Shown here in pieces: positions 23,201 through 35,200 of a stretch of 64,000 nt of DNA. The DNA is from Leuctra nigra (Eukaryota; Arthropoda; Insecta; Plecoptera; Leuctridae), in assembly GCA_934045905.1 (NCBI GenBank), contig OW203768.1, positions 25,635,060 to 25,699,059 on the forward strand. The letters run 5' to 3'. The translations under genes and the position numbers were made by a program. How positions within the stretch are numbered: the stretch's first letter is position 1; every line of letters begins with the position of its first letter. Below the pieces are notes generated by a model. That model was not told where the DNA came from, searched no databases, and worked only from the letters and a program-made list of their open reading frames with translations.

Positions 23201-26200
23201 TTTTGAGACATCTATAATAAAATAGAATTTGTCTATAATTGTTGAGAATCTTTCCCCAAACATCGCCATTCTCCAATTGAATGTTCAGCAGATTGTTGAG
23301 GTTCTCTTGCAAAATTAGGTATTATTAATAAAAATCACTCAAACCCCAACACACAATGTAGTATATATAAAATAATAGTTGGAAACAGTTAATAACTCTT
23401 TTTAATGATCTTTTTCAATCCACAAACATCACAAAACTCATACAACCATCAAAACTCTTCCAACAATCAAAACTTCTACTAATCAATACAAAATGTTTTC
23501 CTTCCTCAGCCCTCTTGATCTGTTGTTTGGCTAGGCCATAACAACTCGCCCCCAACAAAACATGTCCTTTAAACTAAAAAATGAAATGACAGTGGCACAT
23601 TAATCTTCTAAAAATCTCTTTGTGAGATAGTCTGTTACTGTTCTTCTTCTTCTGTTCGATCTACGTAAGAAACCGAGTGAGGAGGCGAGACTGCTGTCGT
23701 CGTTCTCCTGTTCTTCTCCATCTTGTGGTTGATAGTGCCGTGAGGAGGCGAGACTGCTGTCGTCGTTCTCCTGTTCTTCTCCATCTTGTGGTTGATAGTG
23801 CCGTGAGGAGGCGAGACTGCTGTCGTCGTTCTCCTCTTCTCCATCTTGAGGTTGATAATGCCGTGCGGAGGCGAGACTGTTGTCATCGTTCTCCTCTTCT
23901 CCATCTTGAGGTTGATAATGCCGTGCGGAGGCGAGACTGTTGTCATCGTTCTCCTGTTCTTCTCCATCTTGTGGTTGATAGTGCCGTGAGGAGGCGAGAC
24001 TGCTGTCGTCGTTCTCCTCTTCTTCTCCATCTTCTTCGGCAATACCCTCAACATTTGAAGACGAACTTCGAGTTGGGGCTGCGATTAGTTCACTAACGTG
24101 AACTTTGATAGTAGAACCGGAAGGAGGGATTTTTGAAAGACAAACTACTGACGGATTCAAGAATGCAGTGATCTTGTATGGTCCAATATATTTTGGTGCA
24201 AACCCTGCATGGAAATAGCGTGCAGCATCTGATTGTTGATGATTGCGTCTACGTACTATATCTCCGGTTTTAAAACCATGTTCACGCCTACCTTTGTTCG
24301 ACCGCTTGGTATACTGCTGTTGATAATGCTGTGTGTTCTGCGTTGCTTCCTGGCGCATTTGTTGAGTGTTCTTATCATTTTCCTGTACAAATGTACTCTG
24401 CTGCCAGTCACCAGGCCTTAACAATTTCCGACCAATCATCAACTCGGCCGGAGAGAATTGTGTAGCTTCGTTCTGTCTACATCTCAATTGAAACATTATT
24501 CCAGGCAAAGCTTTGTCCCAGCTTCGGTGTTGACTATCATCTTTGATAGCAATTCGTAGTTGCTTTTTCACTTCTTGGTTCCTTCGTTCATCTGGATTTG
24601 CCTGGGGGTGATAAATCGGTGTTGTCCATCGCCTTGTCATCCAACGATTGTGTGCCGCTTTCCAGCTTCTAGCGTTGAAACGTGTATCATTGTCTGATAT
24701 GATTGCTGATGGATATCCCCAACGAGGAAAGATTTCCACCTCCATCAATCTGATTATATGTGCAGTGCGAGAATTGCTGATTGCAAAGGCCTCAACCCAT
24801 TTAGAATGATTATCTGTCACAGTTAATATAAATTTCTTTCCAGATGAAGTTCGCGGATATGGACCCATAAGATCAATACTTATCACCTCTCCTGGGTAAC
24901 GTGCTAAGCGAGGTTGCTGCATACCCAAAGTTTTTCCAACATGAGTCTTCTTTTCCTGGCAATCTTCACAAGTTCGAACATAGTCACGAACGTCACGAGA
25001 CAGCCCAGGCCACGTAAATCTATCCTTGATCGCTCTTGCAGTTTCTCTCTAACCTGGATGTCCGGCCTCTTCACTGTCGTGGTAATGATATAAAACCTGA
25101 TTTACCTTGGTTTTTGGAACCAATGGCCTAAAAAGCTCCTGACCCTTTACCTTGACTTTTTGGCAAATTAATCCATCTTGTAATGTATACCGACATGGAG
25201 GATCATCTGACTGAATTTTTCCCCTCAAATCTTCAATATGTTCGTCTTGTCCTTGCCAATCTTTGACCCTATTGATAATAGAACCCGATAACAATCTAAT
25301 TGGGCATATTCTTAGAGCAGAGTCTTCATTTACATCATACGTTGGTGTTGACATTCTTCTCTCGCAAACAGGATCTTCTTCTAACAGAGGGCCCTCAGGA
25401 AAACGAGATAAAGCATCTGCTGCAATATTGGTAACTCCTTTAACGTGTTCCACTGTAAAATCAAATTCTTGGAGCGTCAAGGCCCAGCGCAATAGTTTTC
25501 TATCATTGTCTTTCCACTTATCAAGCCACTGAATAGCTCCACAATCGGTACGAAGTGTAAAGTGCCTTCCTTCTAAGTAGAGACGAAACTTATTGCATGC
25601 CCAAACAACACCTAGGCATTCATTTTCACAGGCTGAATAATTTCTCTGAGCATTGCTCAACTTGCAACTTGCATAGTTAACAATCTGTCGTTTCTCTGGG
25701 TCTCCAGGAACAGTCTGATAAAGTACAGCTCCTAGTCCAATGTCGCTTGCATCCGTTTGTAAATACAACGGCCGCTCATGATCTAGTCGATGGAGACACT
25801 GAGCATTTGCTACTAATCTCTTCAGCTCTTGAAAGGAAGCTTCTTGCTCTTCTCGCCATTCAAAACGTCGTCCCTTCTTTAGTAGTACCTGTAGAGCAGC
25901 TGAGGCCTCTGTTCTACCAGATATGAAACATCCATACTATTGTATCAAACCCAAGAATCTCTGTAAGTCCTTTACTGATCTAGGCCGAGGAAATTCTGCT
26001 ACCGCCCGTATTTTCTCAGGCTGCATGCTTATGTTCACACTATCTAACACATGACCAAGAAAATCAATCTGTGAATAAGCAAATTTACACTTCTTCAGTT
26101 GACATGTGAGTCCCGCCTGTGACAGCCTAGTTAACACCTTCTGAACATGCACCAGGTGTTCCTCAAATGTCTCTGACACTATGATGATGTCATCAATGTA

Positions 26201-29200
26201 AACACGACAAAACGTTTCTGTGTATCCTCGCAAAATCTCGTCCATTACACGTTGAAAATGGGCAGGAGCATTTTTTAGGCCAAATGCCATTACATTCCAA
26301 ACATACACACCTCGTGGACATGAGAACGCTGTCTTCATTTTATGATTCGGATCCATCTTTATTTGCCAAAATCCCGACCTCATATCAAGAGCAGTAAAGT
26401 ATTTTCCCTTGGAAAGTTCATCTAATGTCCAATGAAGATTTTGCATAGGATACGGATCACTCACTGTTTTTGAATTAACTCGACGGTAGTCCACACAGAG
26501 TCTATGACCTTTACCTAGTCCTTTTGACGCCAGAATTGCTGGAGAGCACCATGGAGAATTACTCTTCTCAATAAGACCTCTGCTCTCCAAATCATCCACT
26601 AACTCGTTCAGAATTTCCCTCTTCTCTGGTGTGTAGTGGTATCTTGGAGCAACAATGGGAATTTCGTCAATCGTAGTAATCTGATGAGGTTTACTTCGAG
26701 CACAACCTAATTCTTCACGTAAAACAGTAAGTCCAGGCTCAGGTTGATTTAGCACACTCAGAAGTCGATTTTTGTCTTCTGGTGATAAAGCTGGATCAAT
26801 ATTTACATCTTGAATGGTTAAAATGTTATTGTATGTCATGGGTTTCTGACTCTGCTGGAAGAAGGGCACAGTAACTCGCTCCTCTGTTCCAAGAATTATA
26901 AATTCTTTTTCAAAATCAAGAATTGCCCCATTTGCCCTAAAAAAATCTAATCCCAAAATCAAGTCTGTACACAAATCATTCACTGCAATTCCACATAGCT
27001 CCAAATGCAGTCCACCAACCTCACACAATGTAGAAAAATCACCCAATGTTTGCATACTTAATCCATTAAGTGCAAGATGAAGTGTTGAAATATTACTTGG
27101 TGACTTTAATTGAAGCCCCAAAGTTTGAGCACATTTAAAACTAATACATGTAACCTCAGCTCCTGGATCTAAAGTCCCAATCACTTCAATATTGTTTATT
27201 TTCATCCAAATAGCTGCTGACCTTCTCTTTTTAAACGAGCTTTGTAAATGTAAGACTCTTGGGATTACTTTTGGAGTGGCCTCTCTCGCCCTCGACCACT
27301 CCCCCCTCCGTTTCCCGAAGCTTGTTGGTGTGAATTCCTCTCTTCCTGAAGATTACCACTGCACTCTCGACTCAGATGGCCGGGCTGACCACATTGGTAA
27401 CAGACAATGCCACCTGTCGTCGGTCTTGGTCCATTAACGCCATCCATCTTTAAGTCTCTCTCAAGCTGGTTGGCCCGAATCACCAGTTCTTCAACAGATC
27501 GCGGTGGCGGAGCCCTGAGCAATGGTCTGTACTTCCTGTCCAGCAATTCGATGAGAGTAGGAATTGCTGCCTGGAGCTCCTCCCTAGGGGATATCCTACT
27601 AAATGTCATGGCCTTACGGCGTAAAAAGTTCTCAACTGGCTGTCCAGCCTTGTGCTTCTCTCCGTAGAACTTTGCACGAATCTCAGCCAATAACGAAGGG
27701 TCGTCAAATTTGTTAAGAAATCGAAGTTTAAATTCTTCCCAGCACAGTTGTTCTTCATTCACAGCCCTGAGCCATGATTTGGCCTCGTATAGAAACTTGC
27801 ATTTTGCAAAGCTGGGCCAGCATTCTTCCGGGACCTGGTATTTGACAAAGGTGACCTCACACTTTGCCATAAACTTGATAGGGCTCTCATGGTCAGCACC
27901 CCTATACTCAGGCAACCTCAGTTCCCATGTATTATCTGACCGATAATCAAATTTAATCCGAGTCGCTGACTGACTGGCCTCAAAGATGTCAAATTCAATA
28001 AGATTCGTCTTCGGCTGGGAAGGATGATTAACATTTGACTTAGCTTGGTGTTGGTCTTCTAATTTAGTAATGCGTTCTACTACTTCTTCAAACTGTACAG
28101 ACATTTTCTTTATGGCCTTCAAAATTTCCAAATCTGCCATGTTATCATTCGGTCCTGTCACGGTCGCCAGTTGTTGAGGTTCTCTTGCAAAATTAGGTAT
28201 TATTAATAAAAATCACTCAAACCCCAACACACAATGTAGTATATATAAAATAATAGTTGGAAACAGTTAATAACTCTTTTTAATGATCTTTTTCAATCCA
28301 CAAACATCACAAAACTCATACAACCATCAAAACTCTTCCAACAATCAAAACTTCTACTAATCAATACAAAATGTTTTCCTTCCTCAGCCCTCTTGATCTG
28401 TTGTTTGGCTAGGCCATAACAAGATGTATTATTCAAAAACATTATTTGCTGGATTCAAGTTCAACGATAACCTCCTATTTCATGATCTTATTACATAATG
28501 AACGATGTAGAAAAAGGGACCATCTAAATATAAGTTAAAAACTCTTCGCTGAATCACCATTGAAAACTTTGAATACGAAGTAAGGGTAGAAGTTGATGCA
28601 TAAACCACGCCGCTCGCGTATAAATCACTAGCGCTTTCTTGAGGAACTAAAGTATTCATGGTCTATCGATTGAGTTTTAATGTTTTAAGAATGTTTTAAA
28701 GTGAAGCCCTAGCGCTAGTGAGTGTTGCGCGATGGGCATCTACAGACCTTGATAATCGTGCTATTGGAACTGATATCGCGGAAAGACTCGAAGAGTTTCC
28801 ACCTTATATTTTAAAGATGGCGTCCCGTTTTCTACATAGTGCATAATGATCAATAATTTCTCTTAGCCGCTCTACTTGGGTACCTATTGTATTGAATCAG
28901 TTTCGACACACTTTGCCTAATCCGTTACTTCGATTGAACGGAAATGTGAAAAGAACAAACAGACAAAATTATCAATATGAAATGAAATAAAATGAAATTT
29001 ATACAGAGTTACGAGACATATGTTTGGTATGGAGACGCTCAATGTTAGAAGCTTGTGTTTGGTATTACTTGAGCATCTTGAACTGATGTACGATGTGCAC
29101 GATGATCAAGATGAATGTGCAGTCCGCAGCGAGCATGGATGTGATTCCGATGAGAACGAAGATCCATTCGACAAATGTCGTCATTTCAAACCACGGGGAC

Positions 29201-32200
29201 GAATAGACATCGTACGGAGACCAGTTCCTGAAGCACAAATAGCGGTTATTGTTAGGGGAGGGCGAGGGTGGACGCGTCCCCCCACTCTGTTTCGGGGTGG
29301 AAGCCGCCACACACTTATTTTTCATAGAATTACAAATCTGCTTAAATTATGTACAATTCGCTTATATGGCACAATTTTTTCTTCTGAAATTCAAATAATT
29401 CTGAATTCCGCATAGTATTGTGATACCCTGATCACGAACCCCCAATTGTTTTCGTATACAAATAATATGTTTCCCATGACAATCGCCGAGCGTCCGTCCA
29501 AATATTATTATAAAAATTAAACGCGGAGCAAACAACTCTGAAAATTGCACACATGTAAATTTTATATATTTTCTATAATGTGCGAAAGTTTCATCTCTTT
29601 ATTTTTTATACCTCTCAAACAGGGGCCTCTCATACCTCTCATACCGGATTATACATCCGGTATAATGTCGTAGTATCACATTCCAACCTCAATGCTCAAA
29701 TAACTGTGATATCACCTTGCATTATTAATATTTTAATTTTTCCTGTAACCTTACCGTATTCATGTACTTGCTTACAATCAATTTTATAAATATGTCAACC
29801 TGTTTTTCACATTATGTTTAGAAAGTAGAGGAGCGCTGCTTCAAGTCTTTCTATTGTTTATCATAACTTTTTTGTATTAATGTTATTGTATATATTTTGG
29901 TGAATAAAAACTCTTAAAAAAACACAGGAAGTCCACATAAAGGTAAGTTTACAAGCGCACGACGCTTTGACGCTAGCCAATCAGGTGGCTCAGCTCGGAC
30001 ACGCCGAAGCGCCGACCTTGAAACATAAACCATGTTGATCTTTCAAGGTCGGCGCTTCGACGTGTCGAGCTGTGAACGTAGTACGTTAAGTGTACAACTC
30101 TACCAAAGCAACGTTCAAATCTCCATAGTTTTACTCTTATAATCTAGTTGTACACTTATGAAACAGTTATAATATATTCTTACAGTTGTCCATACGTTGG
30201 TACTTACATAAAACCTAATTTCCTCTTGACTAAAGAAATATAAAGTATCCAAAACAATGGAATTACGAGTAAAATTAATGCAAATGTATGAATATATTTC
30301 CCAAAAAACTTCGTAAGTGCATCCGTCTCATCTCGAATCTTCTTGACCCTCTCGTCGGCGACGTCGTCTCGCTCGTGCATCTCGACGAGGACGTCGACCA
30401 AGTCGCGGATCTCTCGACGTCGTGAGAAGAGGACGTAGTACTTGATGTTTAGATTCAAGGTCAATTCAGCGCCGAGGGCGTGTTCTATGATCTTGAACGG
30501 ATTGCCGACGGCTAGGTAGAGGTTGACGCATTGCAGTGCCTCGAAGTAGATGGTTTTCACGGCAATGATGCGAGGCAGAGTGTGGAGGATGTGGTCCATG
30601 GCTGTCCATGGAGGATCTCTGTCCGGACAGACACCTGTTGAGAGAATTCACATAGTTTCTGATGCGAGGTAGAGTGTGGAGGATGTGGTCCATGACTGTC
30701 CATGGAGGATCTCTGTCCGGACTGACACCTGTTGAGAGAATTCACATAGTTTCTGATGCGAGGCAGAGTGTGGAGGATGTGGTCCATGACTGTCCTTGGA
30801 GGATCTCTGTCCGGACTGACACCTGTTGAGAGAATTCACATAGTTTCTGATGCGAGGTAGAGTGTGGAGGATGTGGTCCATGGCTGTCCATGGAGGATCT
30901 CTGTCCGGACAGACACCTGTTGAGAGAATTCACATAGTTTCTGATGCGAGGCAGAGTGTGGAGGATGTGGTCCATGACTGTCCTTGGAGGATCTCTGTCC
31001 GGACTGACACCTGTTGAGAGAATTCACATAGTTTCTGATGCGAGGCAGAGTGTGGAGGATGTGGTCCATGACTGTCCTTGGAGGATCTCTGTCCGGACAG
31101 ACACCTGGAGAGAGAGAAACAGCGAGTTTGAGACAGAGAAGAGGATGGGAATGGGAACTGAACTTTAATGTAATCGAGCGAGGGTTCCATGTTGTATTTT
31201 GTCTGACTGACTAGATGAAGGGTACAGGGGAAGAACGCAATGAGTCACTTTCGGAAGATAAACGAAGTTTTATGTTTAAACTTGTACCTTGCTTGTACCT
31301 TTCTTCCATACAGATCGATATTGCATGTGCTTTTTTAAAGACTTTGTAGATACATTTTCTACAAACCGAGGGAATATTTTGAAAGCTCATGAAAGTCACT
31401 GCAAGATGACGCCGTTAACTCATTTAAAAATAAATTAACTCAGTCATAGAGCATAAAGTCCCTCATTCCCTTCATTCCCAGCACCCTTCAGGACACTTCT
31501 CAATTTCAATTTCAATTTATCTTTATTTGCACATTTATATACAAAAAGGCGACATTCAACATTATAATGAACACATTGGTCATTGTTGATCTACACACAA
31601 TTACGTGTGTAGATGAACACACAATTACGACAATTACGACATTTCGAAAATAATTACAAACTTTTATGGTGGAGTTGATAAAATAATAATTAATTATGTA
31701 GTACAGCTGGAAACATTATCTAAATGAATCATCAGTATACCTTTGTCATCCCCCCGAAGGACTGCCACCTTGACGCGGTGGTGGGGCTTAAGGGGCCAAC
31801 CCACGGGTTGGTCCCAACTAAGAGCAGTCCACTCATTGCACATCGGGATTCGTGCATGTCATCATTTCATCATCATTTTCCTCTCTCTTTGTTTTCTCTG
31901 TCTCATTTTTAAATGCCATTCCTGCATGTGCAATGAGTTATGTTGACGACTATGCGATACGGACATTCTTGATATATTATTTCACTTGCACCCGGTCGAG
32001 TGGGTTCCTGATGGTGACCGGAGTGTGGCTTTGGGAGCAGACAACACTTCCTCATTTCACAACATCATCCTCATCATCATTCTCGTCATCTCTTACTTAC
32101 CTGTTTCTTCTTTCCTAAGTTCTTCTTTCTTCTTCTTATATTTTCTGTCAGCTTCCAGGTCGCACTAAAACGCCCACCCGCGTGTTTGCCGTGCGTGGAG

Positions 32201-35200
32201 ACCCGTAAGGGAGGAAAGGACGATCCTGGTAGCTGAGGATTCGTGGCATATAAAACCACCATAATCCAACACACTGCTTTGGCTTCTGCTTCTTCCGAAA
32301 CGGGAGGCTGGGGACTAATCCATCCCCAGCCAACCGGCTTGTTCGTATGTGTTAAAGCTGCAACATGGATGAGCGGGTGGTCTACATTGGCATGATGATG
32401 CATACTGGTGTCCCAGTCGGTATGCTGTCACTCATGACTGGTGTAGCGCTACCCGCTATACCTTCTGGACAACCCTGGTATTTCTAAAATATCCCATTTG
32501 TGGCTCCGTGGTGGGTGGGGCTCCAGAAGATGAATTTATGATTGACCTTATTATGACGACCACAGCAAACTCCCCCCCTCCCCCAATTTTCAATAAAGAT
32601 AAAAAAAATACCAATGAAGAAAATACTAACAAAAATACAACTTTACCTAATCTTTTTGACAACATTATTGATCCTAAAACTATTTATAAAATGACCGCAA
32701 ATACGAAATTCTTTATAGTTACGAGATCGGAGCAGGAAGCTACTTTCAATGGTGTATCTCCTTTCAAGCTTCACAGTTTTATTCAGAAAGATATCGGCAA
32801 TGTACAAGTGAAGAGACTTAGAGACGGCTCTTTGCTTATTGAGACTGAAAATAAAGAACAATCTTCAACTCTTATGGCACTTAAACTCCTAGGCACTTTC
32901 CCGATCACAGTTGCTCCCCATTCAACATTAAACACATCAAAGGGCATAATTTACTCAAGGGACCTGCTTAACTTTTCAGAGGAAGAATTATTAAAAGAAT
33001 TTGAAAGCCAAAACGTAATATTCGTAAAGCGCATAATGTCTCGCGTAAATAAAGTACTAATTCCAACACCAATGATTTCTCTTACTTTCTCCTCAACAAC
33101 TCTTCCTGAATATATTTTCGCTGGGTTTGTTCGAATACCTGTCCGACTGCACATCCCAAACCCATTCAGGTGTTTAAATTGCCAGCATCTCGGTCATACA
33201 CATCACAGGTGTGAGAAGGCATATGCTTGCGACAGATGCGGCTCTTCGACAGAACATGGGAAACCATGTGACGGGGAGCCCTTCTGCGTCAACTGCAAGG
33301 GAGACCATCCATCTTGGTCCCGCGAATGCCCCACCTGGAAGAAAGAAAAAAAGATAATAGAAATTCAAACTAAAGAGAAAATAACACCACAAGATGCGCG
33401 ACGTAAATTTTTTCAATTATATCCTAATTTTTCAAAACCTCAAATTTCATATGCTCAAACCGTAGCTACACCTCCTGTTAATGTCCACAAAGTACCTGAA
33501 AAATCCGAAATGGAGAATGTATTAAAGATGATGGAACGTTTGCTTGCAGGACAAGAAGAAATGAAGGCCAAAATTGAAGAACAATCTAAACAAATAAATG
33601 AACTACGAAAAGAAAATGAAACTCTAAAATTAGAAAATATTAAAATGAAATCTAAATTAGAAACAATTAAACCACCCCCTCAAAAGGTCGCTCCAGTAAA
33701 ACCTGCAGCACCATTAAAAACAAGCCCTACCGTGAAATTAAACAGATCCTCCTCAAACTTGAGTACAGAGGATCTGAGAGCTGCCAAAGTTAAAAAGACT
33801 GTAGGCGTCAGTGGTGATAACGATCCTATGGACACCACTGAAACCAATCCCGCATCGACGGTGATTGGAAATACTAACTTAGGAGTAGGCTAGTCAAATC
33901 ATCTGTGATATATTTTATTTTATTTTTTATATATCAATTTTATCATGGATTTTATACAATGGAACTGTAATAGTTTTAACGTTCACAAAGAGGAAGTGAA
34001 GATTTTATGTGCTGATTTTAATCCTATTGGTTTCCTTTTACAAGAAACTCATTTTAAGCCTTCCTCTACACCTATCCTACGTGGTTATTCTTTTTATCGT
34101 AAGGACAAGATCTTATGTGATCGGGCTAGCGGAGGCGTTGCTATAGTAATTAATGATAATTACTATGCAGACCCCATTCATTTACAGACTCCACTGCAAG
34201 CAGTGGCTGTCAGGATGCACCTTCCGAACCCTGTATCAATATGCAGTCTTTATTTACCACCGACCGAGCGTCTAAATCTCCAAGACCTAAACAACCTTAT
34301 CGCTCAATTACCACCACCACTTTTATTAACTGGAGATTTTAATTCGCATAATATATTATGGGGAAGCGATCACACTGACCCACGCGGTACCCTGGTGGAA
34401 GACTTTTTAACTTTTAACAACTTAGTCCTTTTAAACACGGGAACAGCCACTCATTTTAGTTCTGCCTACGGGACATTCTCAATGTTAGATTTAGCGTTAT
34501 GCACCCCTTCCATAGCCCTACAGATGGATTGGAAAGTACATGACGACCTTTGCGGAAGTGACCACTTACCTATAGTAATTAAATTAATGGCACACAATCA
34601 ATCTCATATCAGGCACAAAAAATGGAAACTTCAACTTGGGGACTGGGTTAAATTCAAGGAGCTGGCAGTTTTTGATGATAACATAAATTTTCCTGACGTA
34701 AAAGAACAAACTAAATATGTGACAGACACTATTATCCATGCTGCCGAAGAAACTATCCCACAAACAACTGGGAAACCTGGTCGTGTCCCTGTTCCCTGGT
34801 GGAACGGTGATTGTGCCCAGGCTATTTTAAAACGTAAACGAGCTCTTAAAATATTTAATAAGTATCCAACTCAAACAAATGTGCAGTCTTTTCGACAATT
34901 GAGAGCAAAAGCACGCTTTGTCATCAAACAAGCCCGCAAGTCCTCCTGGCAGAATTACGTTTCCTCAATAAACCAACATACTCCATCATCACAAGTATGG
35001 GATAAACTAAAGAAGATTTCAGGAAAATATACAACTACCCCCATTGCAGGTCTTAAAGTTAGTAATTCCGTAATAACATCACACGATTTAATTGCTGAAA
35101 CTTTAGCTGATCAATTTTATAACATCTCCAGCTCGGCCAATTACACTCCTGCCTTTGTATCAATTAAAAATAGGGAAGAACGAAACGCAATAAATTTTAT

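Larger units (their letters stand above)
23290..28425 (-). mobile_element. Ty3/gypsy LTR retrotransposon with 4-bp target duplication
   Basis: Two 250-bp LTRs bound an internal region with gag and pol on the - strand. AGAT flanks both ends (23290-23293 and 28422-28425) as target duplication. The primer site lies next to the 5' LTR and a purine-rich tract next to the 3' LTR. No env-like ORF follows pol. It sits in intron 3 of the odorant receptor and in the same direction as that gene. The LTR copies look identical by eye, so insertion was recent. Length between target duplications is 5128 bp. Confidence 0.9.

Noticed and set aside
22779..23312. Single-exon 177-residue protein
   Set aside because: Only 22783-23160 is exon; the rest runs through the intron and into the gypsy flank.
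23635..24096. 139-codon ORFs on both strands over the integrase tail
   Set aside because: Out-of-frame readings of the repeated acidic tail of pol, with no independent domain.
30588..31110. CRISPR-like direct repeat array
   Set aside because: Units are contiguous copies without unique spacers, and the organism is a eukaryote.
30466..31190. Series of 75-86-codon ORFs in the 94-bp array
   Set aside because: Frames cycle through the repeat and end at the same TGA; they are shadows of exon 2 copies.
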